The notes beneath the pieces were generated by a model that saw nothing but the letters and a program-made list of their open reading frames with translations, was not told the origin of the DNA and made no database searches. Of a stretch of DNA of 64,000 bases, positions 45,214 through 56,911 are shown piece after piece. The stretch lies in contig CM060731.1 in NCBI GenBank assembly GCA_030704615.1, positions 70,536,756 to 70,600,755 on the forward strand, written 5' to 3'. Position numbers and translations under genes: made by a program. Position 1 is the first letter of the stretch. Every line of letters starts with the position of its first letter. This DNA comes from Takakia lepidozioides (taxonomy: Eukaryota > Streptophyta > Takakiopsida > Takakiales > Takakiaceae).

Positions 45214-45674
45214 CTCTCTGGAAACTTGAGACTCAGCCTTTTACCTTTCTCCCCACACCAATACAATCTAGCATGGGCATACCCTAGAGAGATCACTATC
45301 TGAAGAAGAAAGAAACCCTCGGAGTTCTCCCTTTCCTTGTCCCTGTCCATCATTGTACTGTTGGTTCTTATTTGCTCGGCGCTTGCAGCACATGGGCACT
45401 TCTGCTTGTGTGCAGCCTTCCAGACCTCGGCATAACATTCACCTTCACAGGGTTTACACATGGGCTGTCTATCCGATGAGGCCTTACTCATAGCCACCAA
45501 CACTGGCTCATGACCTCGAGTTTCTTGGCAAAACAGGGCTCCTTCCATCTGTTGCAGATCCGTTTCTGTGTTTCCCAGGCCTTCATGCTCAAAAGTGCCT
45601 ATGCTGGTATTGAGTTCCATTGCACCTACCTGATGGCAAGAAACGTTTCTACCCTTGGCCTTTCCTCCACTCAA
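45198..45674 (-). CDS. Unrecognised 158-codon frame of the RT-less element
   Basis: Lies between gag and the RNase-H-like frame, where protease and RT would be expected. Composition is Cys/Met/Glu-rich and shows no DSG, no YIDD and no other RT motif. Function unknown. Confidence 0.35.
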   Translation of the reverse strand: MSGGKAKGRNVSCHQVGAMELNTSIGTFEHEGLGNTETDLQQMEGALFCQETRGHEPVLVAMSKASSDRQPMCKPCEGECYAEVWKAAHKQKCPCAASAEQIRTNSTMMDRDKERENSEGFFLLQIVISLGYAHARLYWCGEKGKRLSLKFPERCCIN

Positions 45675-47342
45675 TCACCTCCATAACCTGGCAATGCCCT
45701 TCAGCTTGCTTTGTATTCCACTGGCACCCTTCCCTTTTCTTGACTGGCTTGTGGTCCCCGTTTGTGTGTGTAGGTTTTTCAGTAAGTTGATTGTTCCCAA
45801 CTTCTTCTTCTCTTCATGCAATTCTTTACACGTTCCCCAGCTCCCTTGGGAGTGTCTAGATTGTGACATCTCCGTTCCATGTTTTTGCCATTCAGCTGGC
45901 TTCCGGACGGCCTGCTCCCTGGCTTTGACATATCTGATCGTCCCTTCCTGTTCTTTGACTTGCTCAGCACCGCATTGCAGCATTGAAACTCCAGAGACAG
46001 CTTCCAGGTTTGGTGGTGCGTACTCACTGGCTTCTGGGGCTTCGCCCCTTTTTGTGATGGCTGCACTGACCCCTTGAGGGCTGCCCAGGTGAGTCTCTGA
46101 TTCCCTCAGTTGTAGTGTCGTGCTGCGCCCATGGTTAGCAAGCAATTCGCACTCATAATTAACCATCGCCATCAGCTGCTGCCTTAGCTCCATCTTCTCC
46201 TTGTCAGAGTTCATGGCTGCCACCTCGAACTCTTGTATCCACCTTTTCTTCAGACCATGTGTGGCATTGCACCGTTGCACATCAGTTTCAGGTTCCTCTT
46301 CACGCAGACTAACATGATCCTCTTTGACACCCAGAGCCACTTCCTTTTGCTGATACAAGGTTCGCGGAGGGTCACCAGTCAACTGGTCGACTGGCATCGT
46401 CCTCCCATCCTCCACATCTCCACCTTTCCCAGAGCTAGAGAGAGCCTCACATCTCTCATCGCCACTGTTAAAGTGTTGTGTCTCTTCCTTGCTATAATGT
46501 CCCGTCTCAGCTACAGGGCGTGATGTCAGTGAATCATCTTCACAAGCAATCCTCAACTCATTGGCATCTTGCTCTTCCAATGTAGCAGTTATGCAGGCCA
46601 ACATGTGATCTTCATCATCACAAAACACCTCATCAAAACGAGCTGCTTCACCAACCACAGCAGATACTGCCCTAACATGCAAAGTGGAAAGCAGATTGCT
46701 GATTGCCAACGGAGCGTTATGGCTTCCTTCTTCTTTCTGAACCAGCTTTACTACAGCTGCTGCTGGCTGCCCATCAGTGTAGACCTCCTTAGATGCCATG
46801 ATTCCCGGCTTCCATACCTGATTTGGTGAGCCATCCAGCTCGCCTTTGTCCCTGTTGGGATCTGATAGCTTCATCCTTCCACCAAGAACATTTTGATCTC
46901 CTTCTTTTGAACCTTTCAGCGGCTGCCTCCATGCCATCTCCTCGTGAGGGTTTGATATAGCAGCAGCAAACTTCTCCTCGTTCGTGCCACCGAACTTCTT
47001 CAAAAGCCCAGCTGGTAATTCATAGCAGTTTGATGGTCGTGGCTGTTGCATTCTGTACCAGGCATCAGCCTTCCCAAACAAATTTAGTCTCGCCACCTTG
47101 GGCAGCTTATCTTTACTTATCTTTGCCTCATCCATGGCCCTTTGCACTCTTGCAAACCATTCCACCACATCTTCGGATTGAGTGCCAAAAAAAGGGACAC
47201 CCACCCCAGCGGGGCCGATGGTACCTTGCATGGTGCTTGTTTCGAGCATATTTTTGCTCACAGTACTCCCTTCACTTGTGATTCCCAGTGCCTCCTGTGT
47301 TTCGTAAAGGCTCCTCGTGAATGCCAATTTTTGCTTGAACAA
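45675..47342 (-). CDS. gag: Gag-like protein of the RT-less element
   Basis: A 555-codon open frame. Residues 45-130 contain VGVPFFGTQSEDVVEWFARV, DKLPKVARLNLFGKADAWY and LPAGLLKKFG, the typical start of Ty3 Gag (F.G....V..W...V...). The remaining 400 residues are Glu/Lys/Ser-rich and unlike known Gag; no zinc knuckle was seen. The length of open frame suggests recent or selected sequence. It follows the primer-binding site at about 430 bases. Confidence 0.65.
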   Translation of the reverse strand: MFKQKLAFTRSLYETQEALGITSEGSTVSKNMLETSTMQGTIGPAGVGVPFFGTQSEDVVEWFARVQRAMDEAKISKDKLPKVARLNLFGKADAWYRMQQPRPSNCYELPAGLLKKFGGTNEEKFAAAISNPHEEMAWRQPLKGSKEGDQNVLGGRMKLSDPNRDKGELDGSPNQVWKPGIMASKEVYTDGQPAAAVVKLVQKEEGSHNAPLAISNLLSTLHVRAVSAVVGEAARFDEVFCDDEDHMLACITATLEEQDANELRIACEDDSLTSRPVAETGHYSKEETQHFNSGDERCEALSSSGKGGDVEDGRTMPVDQLTGDPPRTLYQQKEVALGVKEDHVSLREEEPETDVQRCNATHGLKKRWIQEFEVAAMNSDKEKMELRQQLMAMVNYECELLANHGRSTTLQLRESETHLGSPQGVSAAITKRGEAPEASEYAPPNLEAVSGVSMLQCGAEQVKEQEGTIRYVKAREQAVRKPAEWQKHGTEMSQSRHSQGSWGTCKELHEEKKKLGTINLLKNLHTQTGTTSQSRKGKGASGIQSKLKGIARLWR

Positions 47343-47768
47343 ATCTCTCCTCCAGTTAGCGTCTCTCCCTCATGCACCACTTCAGCGGGTACCGGTCTTC
47401 TCAGGATGTCTGAGCCTTAGCCAATTACTTCTTCACGTCCAGCTTTTCATTCAACAATTTTAATGCCTCCTTCTTTGTGGAGTTGCACTTGCCGCTGTCT
47501 AAGGGCTTGTTGTGGAAAGCCTGGCCCGTGGAAGATTCTCGGATGCGCACTATTTGGACTCTCCCTTCTCAGCCGGTGTTCCCTTCTGAACCTGGATTAC
47601 TTGAAGACCCAACCTGTAGAGTTTCTTGTTCACAGCTAAAGATCCAACATCCTACAAGTTGCTTCGTTATTACAAGTAGGTCAAATCAACACGATCCGGG
47701 CTATGTATTCACACATGCACAAAGCAATCTGTCACAAAGGAACTCAACAGAGCCAGAGAATGACATCA

Positions 47769-47780
47769 GCTCTGATGCCA
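47769..47780 (-). other. Primer-binding site
   Basis: TGGCATCAGAGC on the - strand, directly next to the 5' LTR end. It is one mismatch from the site complementary to plant initiator tRNA-Met. Confidence 0.8.
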
Positions 47781-48714
47781 AAGAAAGGGGCAAAACATTT
47801 CACCACGATATTCACTTCAAATCACCATAGTACCATTCCGTCCCACCCATGCCGCAGCGGAAGAGAAAACATAGGTAGGACACACATCCGTCACAGATAA
47901 ACAAATGCCTTGCATGTGATCTTGCATGCTGCAAACACCCAGCATAGCCTTCATAGATTCCCCCTTGAAGGGTGGGCCTTGCCCGTGAAGAGCAGTCACC
48001 CTCTTATATTCATGGCACCCCCGTCAGATGGCCTGATCGAACTATCCGAGCCTACCCGGCATCCGGTCATTTTCTCTCACTCCCTCTCATCTTTTACCTC
48101 TCGAGTCCAAGGGTCAGATCCAAATACACTCGTCAGTTACGCACGAGCTGTGGGTTCGACTGACCTTATAGAAACAATCAACAATGTTGCCACTTTATGC
48201 ACCCTAACATTCCATCAATGCAATGTGGAGTTTCCCCACTAGGTGGTTTGAGTGATGCACTACCTACATGCCTTGATTTCCCAGCTATTGCACCCACACA
48301 TTTTACATGCTTAAACTGACCATAGCTGCAATCAGACTTCCCTCATGCACCAATGCAGTAACTAATACATCATGCAAGAGCGATTTCAGAGTAAAAAACC
48401 AAGCAATGACCCAAACAGTCGATTTTTATTTCTTCATCAGCATAATCCTTCATCTACACAAAATAACGAGTGTGGAGCTTAAAGCCCAAGTCTCTGGTTC
48501 ACGTCACCATCAACATCTCCACTTCTCTACCTCATTGTCTCCTGTCTCACTATCCTCTGCCCAAAAGTAAGAAGAGCCACATTCTCACCAAAAACTGCCT
48601 TAAAACCCAAACCCCATTTGCCTGTGCAATTATTACACCTACAGCTCCTATAGTCGACCATATCAACTAGCTCTATCCAAAAAACTAACTCAGCCGTCAT
48701 CGCAGATATTGACA
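47781..48714 (-). repeat. 5' LTR of the RT-less element
   Basis: Pairs with 40832-41783. The outer end reads TGTCAATATC on the - strand, giving the expected TG terminus; the other copy has a changed base there. Confidence 0.9.
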
Positions 48715-49579
48715 TTAAGGAGCAACAGGGTTGATCTGTTTTCCACAAGCACGCATCATTCTGCTGCATTGGGCCGGGCGGAAGTTGAAGCCTCGAATGA
48801 TGACAACCTGCCACTACAATTCCACCTTAACCGACATGTTGCGTAGCAGACCCGTGGTTCCTCACATGCCGGACCATCTAATGCCGGTCCATCTCGGGCA
48901 GATCCCCCTCCAGTACCTCCTTCGAGACCACATTCGATTACGTCCCAAGTCCATAAACGATAGAGAACAGTCCAACCTTTTGTAGGCGATCGGCCCGCAA
49001 ACAGGCAAGATACCGTGAATGGTATTCAAGACCGGAGTGGGAGTCGACCTCAGAGAGAACTAAATGTGGTTTGAGGTCGCTTGTAGATTCAAAGGCCTGG
49101 ACCTATGAGGTCGGATATGGAAGAAGATTCCAGCATTGATCATGGCAATGGCGGTGAAGTCGAGGGTGACCCGGATTTTCAACCCATCGGAGCATTAGAA
49201 TTAGGATCTTTTTCGTCCCGCCGTCGAGGCAGTAGAAGGAATTGAAGCAAAACAGCTGTAGGCATGCATCAGCACATTTTAGTTGACATGTTTATATTTC
49301 TGTAGTGAAGTAATACCAGTATGATCATTATCACTATGAGTATTTGTATTGTTGTTGTGTATGTGTTGAAAAATAAAAGATGTTGTCTATGTGTATACCA
49401 GCCAAAATGTCGGCTAAATGCTTATGTTTGTGTTCGGTGATTTGCTTGTGGAAAGGAGAACAATTGTGCCATGCTTCCAACTCTGCATTCAGTTTTATTT
49501 TAAGTGAACGCGATGTAATAGCGATCGTCTTTTGTTTCTTCATAAAATTACTGGTGGTCGCTTTAATTTCTTCTTTTTT
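48715..49579. other. Unrecognised spacer
   Basis: Only short ORFs without domains. No repeat shared with elsewhere was seen before the hairpin array starts at 49580. Confidence 0.4.
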
Positions 49580-51302
49580 TTGAAAATCCAGCGACCGCCA
49601 ATAATGGCGGTCGGTTGTTTTTTTAATTTTGGAAAATGGATCGACCGTCATATTTAACAGTCGTTTTTTTAGGATTTTTAAATGGAACGACCGCCAAGGT
49701 GGCGGTCGCTTCTACGAGGTGTGCCCTGCGCATGGAGCGAGGAGTGAGGCGAGGGGAGGGGGGCATATAAGCTCAGACTCATTCTCCCCTCACTTCCATT
49801 ACAGGCGGTCGCTTGAACTTTTTTTTTGTTTTTATAAATGCAGCGACCGCCATTACTTTTTTTTGTGAAATGGAGCGACCGCCATTTGTGGCGATCCATT
49901 TTTTTTGTTTTTAAATGGAGCAACCGCCAAGGTGGCGGTCGCTTCTACGAGGTCTGCCCTACGCGTGAAGCGAGGAATAAGGGGGGGGGGGACATATAAG
50001 CTCCCAGTCATTCTCCCCTCACTTCCATTACTGGCAGTTTTTGTTTTTACAAAATGCAGCGACCGCCATTACTGGCGGTCGTTTATTTACTTATAAATGG
50101 AGCGACCGCGAAGGTGGCGGCCGCTTCTACGAGGTCTGCCTGTGTATGGAGCAAGGAATGAGGCGGGGGGGCATATAAGCTCCCAGTCATTCTCCCCTCA
50201 CTTCCACTACTGGCAGTTTTTGTTTTTACAAAATGTAATGCTGTAATGGTTATTTCTTAAAATGCGCTTACATTTTTTTATTTTTGGAAATGGGGCGACC
50301 GCCATTACTGGTGGTCGTTTGTTTTTTTTTTAAATGGAGCGACCGCGAAGGTGGCGGTCACCTCTACGAGGTCTGCCCTTGCGCATGGAGTGAGAAATGA
50401 GGCGGGGGGGCATATAAGCTCCAAGTCATTCTCCCCTCACTTCCATTACTGGCAATTTTTGTTTTTACAGAATGCAGCGACCGCCATTTCTGGCGGTCGC
50501 TCTAATGGTTATTTTTTAAAATGCAGCGACCGCCGTTACTTGCAGTCTTTTTTTTTGGAAATGAGGCGACCGCCATCACCGGCGGTCGTTTTTTTTTTTA
50601 AATGAAGCGACCGCGAAGGTGGCAGTCGCTTCTACGAGGTCTGTCTTGCGCGTGGAGCGAGGAATGAAGGGGGGAGCGATATACATGGCGGTCGCTTTTA
50701 TTTTAATTATTTTGGAAATGAAGGAACCGCCGTTATTGGCGGTCGTTTTTTTTTATTGAGCGACCGCCATTAGAGGCGGTCGCCGCTATTGTTGTTTTTT
50801 GTAATTGCAGCGACCGCCATTAGTGGCGGTCGCTTTTATTTAAATTTGGTTGGAAATGGAGCGACCGCCATTTGTGGCGGTCGCTTTTATTTTTAATTAT
50901 TTTGAAAATGAAGCGACCGCCATTACAGGCGGTCGCTTCTCTGTTTTTTGCAGGAAAATTGAGCGACCGCCATTACGGGCGGTCGCTGCAAATGTTTTTT
51001 TTTTTTTTTGTAAATCCAGCGACCGCCACTACTGGCGGTCGCTTTTATTAAAATTTTGTTGGAAATGGAGCGACCGCCATGACTGGCGGTCGCTTCAATT
51101 CTTAATGTCTCTGTAAATGTAGCGATCGCCTATGTTGGCGGTCGCTTATTTATTTTATTTTCGGAAAATGGAGTGACCGTCAGTTCTGGAGGTCGTTTTT
51201 TTTTTTTTCAACGGAAATTGGAGCGACCGCAAGTTCTGGTGGTCGTTTTTTTTTTTTTTTTTTTCCCGGAAAATAGAGCGACCGCCAAGTTGGCGGTCGC
51301 TT
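49580..51302. repeat. Left array of GCGACCGCC/GGCGGTCGC hairpins
   Basis: About 25 copies of AGCGACCGCCAtt...tGGCGGTCGCT, a stem of 9-11 bp with a 4-6 nt loop, spaced by T-rich sequence ending GGAAATG. In the first half (49700-50690) the hairpins alternate with a GC-rich module containing CATATAAGCT. The clearest perfect copies lie at 50800-51080. Confidence 0.95.
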
Positions 51303-51339
51303 CTAGAAGGCTCGCCTTGCACGTGACCCGAGGAATGAG

Positions 51340-51400
51340 GGGGAAAGGGGCCATATAAGCCAAAAGAGGCTCATTCTCCCCTCACTTCCTCTCCACACAA
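51340..51400 (+). promoter_or_regulatory. Promoter of the RING gene, last of five repeated modules
   Basis: CATATAAGC at 51352 is a TATA-like box 25-40 bases before a pyrimidine start region (TTCTCCCCTCACTTCCTC). The same module, from a GAGG-rich run through CATATAAGCTC and CATTCTCCCCTCACTTCC, occurs at 49764, 49993, 50172 and 50411. A G-box CACGTG lies at 51442-51447. Confidence 0.6.
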
Positions 51401-51672
51401 CTTCTGTATGCGTGACATTTCATTATTCCACGACACGTAGTCACGTGGAGAAGGAGGCCATTGGTTGGGTGGGGGGTATTTTTTGCCGCGATTTCTTTGA
51501 GGTCGTCGCAGAATGCTCCCATAGGCCCTCCTCTGGCTTCCAGGATCATTTTATTCTATAAAATTAGCTTTTAGGAATTATTTTAACACCTACTCAAACT
51601 CGTTTAGGGTGAAGGATTTAGGGTTACGTCTTACTAATAAACCTCGTTTAGTGTTGCTCCGATTGTTGCAGA

Positions 51673-54022
51673 ATGGCAGAGGGCCAGGACGATGAACGTC
51701 ATGGAAGAGATGACCCTAATGAATATGGACCGCCCTCTAAGAAAATCAAAGGGTCAAGACAAGACTTGAATTGGAAAGTATATGGTGACCCTAGCATACT
51801 AGCAGAAGAGGGCTGGGAGGATATTCCGGAAGAGTTCAAGTGGCCGATGGCGAAATGCAAAAAATTTGTGAAATGGTACCACATCAATCGATTGTGGCCT
51901 TTGGATAGGCATGACGTGCAAACCCGAAACAATTACGCAGAGTCCAGGTCTTGCACGAACTTGCATTTCCAGCATAGGGCGAATGAGGTGCATTGCACAT
52001 TGTGGGGTCAACCGCTCTTAAAGGACCAAATCCCGTACACCTTGGCAGTCATGTTGTATGTGGAGGTCATACTCTTGCGTCCAGTGAATTGGCAAACTGC
52101 TAAGTAGGAGGAACGCAAGGTTGCTATACGATTTGGAGTATATCCCGGACACGTTCGGAATACAACCGGCTGCAACGTTAGAAGAACAATTGGTGGAAAG
52201 ACATCAGCGAATCAGGACCCTGCAAGACCGACTAGACTGACAAACACTACGCATAGCCGAGTTGGAAGCTAGATTGCAAGACATGCCTCTAAACAATGAA
52301 AACATTGTTGTCCAAAATGAGTATTGAACAAACGTCGTGAACATGGATGCGCGGAGTTTGCGATGCCCGATCGCAGTATTGACCTCATCATTCACGAAAT
52401 TACGGACGTCCTTGACCCTGTGGCCGATGAAACCATGGTTGAGGAACAACGAATTGCGGATGAGAGAAGGAGAAAAGGAGAAAAAGAAAAGAACCAGTAC
52501 TGGAAACCGGGGAATATTTGAGGGTCGTCATTCAATCCAAGATGAACCCGATATTAGATATCGACCGCATTACAAATGAGCGGGACATTGTCATGGCAAT
52601 TGTATGGCGCTTGTCCAAAACGCTGGAGATTCGGGCATGGGTCCCATTGAATGGGGATTGGGAGAATTGGGTACAATGGGCGACCCATTTGGCCTCCAGA
52701 GAAGCACGGGTAGAGCGGGCACTGTCAGGCTTGTAACGTGTCGCACGCATGTCGAACCGTAGCGTGGATAGCATTTATGCCAACATGCAAAGGTATAACG
52801 ATCTCCGCATCACTTCAAGCGTGTTCGCCGGGTATACCAATTGGGGCAGATGTGGATTCTATGTTTAATCAATGTGAGCACAGAATTTTGGGGTCGAACA
52901 GAAGTATAAACTGGGAATTGGAGATATGGAAGAGTGGGACACCACAACAAGGATGACTAGCCACATCAAACCGGCCCAAAGGGAGGAGATACCACGAGGC
53001 GTTTTGCCGTCATGGATATCAGATGGCACAGTTTGTTCGATGTGTAGGAATCCATACGGCCCAGAGGGATGTCATGTGCTTGGATCATGTGGACATATGT
53101 TCCATCTCACATGTCTTATCTCGCAAGCCTTGCGGATGAGCGTTTGCCCAAAATGTCGTATACCAATCCATCGCCGTTTCTATGAGCTGGTGGGCTTCGA
53201 AGAACGGATGCCCATAGGTTTTGAATACAATCGACACAACCTCCCATTGGATGGGCTACCATTCACATTTCTGAATTGTGTGCATTGGGGCAAGAACTTG
53301 GTATGGGATGCAGATAGAGAGATGCATGGCATACATGCCGGAAACTCGGCATACATCAAAGATCCCCAGTATTTCTGGGTCACATCTGACTGGGAGATAA
53401 CCATACGTCGGGAGGCATTCGAGATTGGTGGGAGAGAGAGCAATTTTGGCGCAATCTGGGAGGGCATTGAAGTCAAAGAAGGTCCAGGTTTATCCGGCTC
53501 CCACAGGTTCCATGGGTGCCGGAGGAGAACAAATTGTATGACCAACAACCGATTGGGAGACATTTGTTGCTGTCCGAACTGGAAGATGCTATAATATGTC
53601 AACGTCGAACGAATGAGGCGTACGAGGCAGCTTATGGTCGAAACGACACAATGATTAGGGACAAGGCCCGCGAGAGGTAGTTGGAAAGTTTCAAAAGTGC
53701 CATCAAGGCAGTTGTAGAGAAATGGAGGCGACTATGGACAGACCGTTATCATCGTATTTCGAGGGTTCTATTGCCGGATGAGGACGGCCTCATTGCCGAT
53801 TTGCATGCAGCCCGAGCATTTGTTCTTGATCCACCTCTGCCACGTCGTGAGAGTGAAGAAGAAAGTCAACTTTCGCCGCGAAGTAGGCGGATGCAGGCCA
53901 GAATTGATCACATGCCATTGGGTCCCTTACTGACCACGAGATCGCGGTCACAAGCTCTGGCAATTGGCAGTGCAAATCAGGCCATAACATCAAATTCCTT
54001 GTTCTCGGAGAGTGATGACTAG
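51673..54022 (+). pseudogene. RING-H2 finger protein gene, decayed
   Basis: ATG at 51673 opens MAEGQDDERHGRDDPNEYGP and is open to 52107. Later pieces are in other frames: a coiled-coil-like segment (LEEQLVERHQRIRTLQDRLD, then a TGA stop, then LRIAELEARLQDMP), DIDRITNERDIVMAIVWRLS, then the RING at 52926-53594 and a C-terminal piece ending at 54022 (TSNSLFSESDD). The RING is CSMC...CGHMFHLTC...CPKC (CX2C, C-X-H-X2-H-X2-C, CX2C), a zinc-binding E3-ubiquitin-ligase-type domain. At least three frameshifts and several stops make it inactive as one protein, unless some are introns I cannot define. Confidence 0.75.
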
Positions 54023-54470
54023 GTTTTTAATGACTGACAGTGTAGTACATATATAATGTACAATTTTTGTTGTACCTTGAATATTGTTGGAAAACACAGT
54101 GATGGCATTCCGCCAATTTGTATATCGCCAATTTTGTTAATACACAATGCACATATGCGGCACCTGCCAATTTCAATTGCATGAGCAGCGTTTTCTTCAC
54201 ATTCACACTCGTGTGATGGGGAAGAAGTAGTTCACCATGTAAACAAATTTACAATGATGTCATATTTGGTCATGACGTATATGTGGGTATTTGCAATGAA
54301 CTCCGAAAGCTGGAGAACAAGGAAAATTGATATTAACCAATAAGTTATAACGAGTTACGAACAGTCATCTTCCAAAGAAATTTCGCCTGGTCCCTGCGTA
54401 TGTCATAATCATTTCGCAAAATCTATGATCTTTCTCCGAACATACCCACAAAGTTCTCAAAGCACAAAAT
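54023..54470. other. 3' spacer between the convergent genes
   Basis: AT-rich non-coding sequence after the RING gene stop; it should hold its polyadenylation site. Nothing else is recognised. Confidence 0.4.
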
Positions 54471-54815
54471 AATTTCGATTGATCTCATATTACACTGGAA
54501 CGTATCAGAGGGTACATTGAACGCACTGGCCAAGTCTCAAAGCGAACAAAAATCATTTGGATGGGCAACCATCCGTTGGCCCATTGAACGAATTTTGATT
54601 GATCTCATATTACTCTGGGACCTCTTACATGGTATATTGAACATAGTGGCCAAGTCTCAAAACGAACCAAAATCATTTCGATGGCCAACCATCCGTTGAG
54701 CCATCAAATGAATTTCGATTGATCTCATATTAGTCCGGGACCTGTGACAGGGTGTCTCGAACGTACTGGCAAAGTTTGGAAGCAAACAAAAATGATTTGG
54801 ATGGGCAACCATCGA
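54471..54815. repeat. 120-bp tandem repeat, nearly three copies
   Basis: GATTGATCTCATATTA occurs at 54477, 54597 and 54717, exact 120-base period. The units include CAAGTCTCAAAGCGAACAAA and ATGGGCAACCATCCGTTG variants. It sits at the 3' ends of the two convergent genes. Confidence 0.92.
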
Positions 54816-54839
54816 TCTACGAGACTATGGTCTACTCCG

Positions 54840-56286
54840 TCTTATATACGTCTTTCGGCTCAGGCCAATTGAATGGCTTGCCCATGAACCAAAGTACTAC
54901 ATGGGCTAATGTGACTCTCTCATTCTTGTTGTTGTCGTACAACCTTTGTAGCATTGAATGCCAACGACCTCCCGTAAATTGGTCCTCAAACATACTTTGA
55001 TCATAATGAGCGCCGTCATTTATTCGTACCGCTATCTTCCCAATGGCAAAGGCCTCCGATGTCATGTCCTGGGGGGGGGGCATTTGCATTGAAAACCGAT
55101 GCAATATTTTTTTCCACCCACCATCTTTTCGCGAGTTTCCGGTCCAGCTTGTCTTGGTTTTTAAACTGGTATGACGAGGCTTTGCGTATGCCCAATGGGG
55201 TGGCTAAGTCCCAATCACACTCCCCAATCTTGATCTCCTCGGTGCCATCTGGGAAATGCAACAAGATGTTGTCAGGGGACAAGTCGTTGTGCATGACACC
55301 GTTCTTGTGGACAACATCCATGATGCACACCAGTGCCCATGCAAGTTTACTGCGCACTTTCTGGAAACAAAGCAAGCGATCGCATTCCTGGAACTCTGCT
55401 TCCATTCCCCTTTGTTCCAAAATCACCCCGTTGTCCGAATCGTTGCCCCATTTTCTGTCAAGGTTCTCATGTCGCGTATTGTTCCCCCCATTTCACCAGC
55501 GAGTGTAACCCTCTATCTCACGTGCATTCACAGCAAAATATGAGATAACACCCGGATGCTGGAACTTCACTGCCAAACACTCGTCGTTATGTTGTCTCAA
55601 CGCCTTTTCTGGATTTTTGGACTTGGGTTTTTTTCCCACTAGCTCCCAACGCTCCGGTATTCTAGAATCGCCAACAATCCTACACTGACGAACCTTAGCA
55701 TAGCCTTCTTCTTTGTAAGGGCCAATCTCTACCACCTTCGTAATAGAGTTCAAGTAATAAAGACCAGTTGTGCCTCCCCCGCCCGATGACCCTGCCTTCC
55801 AAGGGACAACCCTAGTCCGACGATGTGAATTTTGACTTGCCGAGCAAGCCCAATTCTCAACATGTCGCATTAACCCAACTTCGGCGGATGGCACTCGACC
55901 CTCGGTTGCTCTATCCTTCCATGTCTTCATTAGCTGCCTCAAATTCCACGTGGCGTCTTTCGCCCTGCTTTGGATCCACCGATTGAACTTCGGCTTGTCC
56001 CGGTCCGCCGTCCACTTAGCCCCCGCCAAAACGTTTGTCATTTTCCTCTGCATATTTTGCTGGAAAATCTGAAACCCCTCCCATCCATGCCTGACATAAG
56101 CACTCTCTAGCCTCATCATGTCCCTACCCTTGAAATAATCCACTACCACTGCTTTCACCCTATCCAAGGATCTGGTCCTGGGTAGTCTGGCTTGTTGACC
56201 TGGCTATCCCGCTCGTGGGCACGTTTTTTCTTTCTCCGACCCCCAGACGACCCCGCCCCAAAACTTGAATTCATAACCCCCGACAT
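54840..56286 (-). pseudogene. Protein-kinase-like gene, decayed
   Basis: Likely ATG at 56286 (MSGVMNSSFGAGSSGGRRKK), followed by a frame change near 56200. The N-terminal region DRVKAVVVDYFKGRDMMRLE and a helical segment lead to a kinase fold: EIGPYKEEGYAKV (loop-like), ECLAVKFQHPG (possible beta-3 lysine), VHKNGVMHNDLSPDNILLHF (catalytic loop with H-N-D and the N), IKIGECDWDLATPLG (activation segment, DWD instead of DFG), and a C-lobe resuming as SEAFAIGKIAVRIND after a frameshift in a run of G at 55072-55080. A TGA after EGYTRW replaces an expected tryptophan codon. It would phosphorylate proteins if intact; the altered DFG questions that. Confidence 0.75.
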
Positions 56287-56603
56287 TGTATAAACCTTTG
56301 CCCACTACAGGGTCCAAAACCTCAGAAAACGACAATGAACGCGTGTGGATGGTGTCTTCGTAGTTTTATGCAAAAAAACAGGCCGCCGGAGATCCGAAAA
56401 CGGCAAAATGGTGATACGATGATTGAACCGTGAACAAGTATGTGGGATTGACCAATAGAAAAACCGACAAACCCCCCCCAAAAAAATAATCACCTTTGCA
56501 CCTCCCGTTGGCAGTGCCAAGCAACGAAGTCCGAAAGGACTACATGATGCCAAGGAACCGCACCACAAGAGGGGCAAAAATGATTAGAAAAGGAGGGGGG
56601 AAT

Positions 56604-56615
56604 GGTTTATATAGA
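56604..56615 (-). promoter_or_regulatory. TATA box of the kinase-like gene
   Basis: TCTATATAAACC on the - strand lies about 320 bases before the likely ATG at 56286 and is followed by ATTCCCCCCTCC, like the CATTCTCCCCTC behind the TATA box of the RING gene. Confidence 0.6.
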
Positions 56616-56911
56616 CGCCCACCAGCAACCCCCCCCCCAAAAAAAAAAATGGCATTATGCTTGAAAAGGCGCGACAGGCCAGTGGCGCCTCACCACGTGT
56701 CAGCGCGGCACGACTGCCCAGTCGCACCTCGCCACGTGCATCCACATGGGAGAGGTCAAGGGTTCAAAACCACCTCCCCCCATCCCATTCGTTTCGTTTT
56801 TCCTGATCCGTGGCATCTCGCCACGTGGCTGGCCAGGCGCCGCTTCATGATTAAAAAATTAAATACAAAACGCCACACGGCGGGTCCCTGGATTTCTAAG
56901 AAAAAAAAAAC

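Larger units (their letters stand above)
40832..48714 (-). mobile_element. LTR retroelement without RT, 7.9 kb
   Basis: Two LTRs in the same direction (40832-41783 and 47781-48714) are about 95% alike by eye. The coding order on the - strand is gag, long unknown frames, RNase-H-like, integrase. The tRNA primer site at 47769-47780 reads TGGCATCAGAGC on the - strand, one base from the usual TGGTATCAGAGC for initiator Met. I found no protease or RT. It sits in the chromovirus at 40832, but the right flank is not chromovirus, so one flank was lost or rearranged and there is no clear target duplication. Confidence 0.88.

Noticed and set aside
45675-47342. Reverse transcriptase in the long frame of the LTR element
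   Set aside because: No motif A, B or YxDD block could be found in any frame; only the first 130 residues look like Gag.
49580-51302. CRISPR array
   Set aside because: The repeats are palindromic with variable low-complexity T-rich spacers and occur in an evidently eukaryotic genome; no cas genes.
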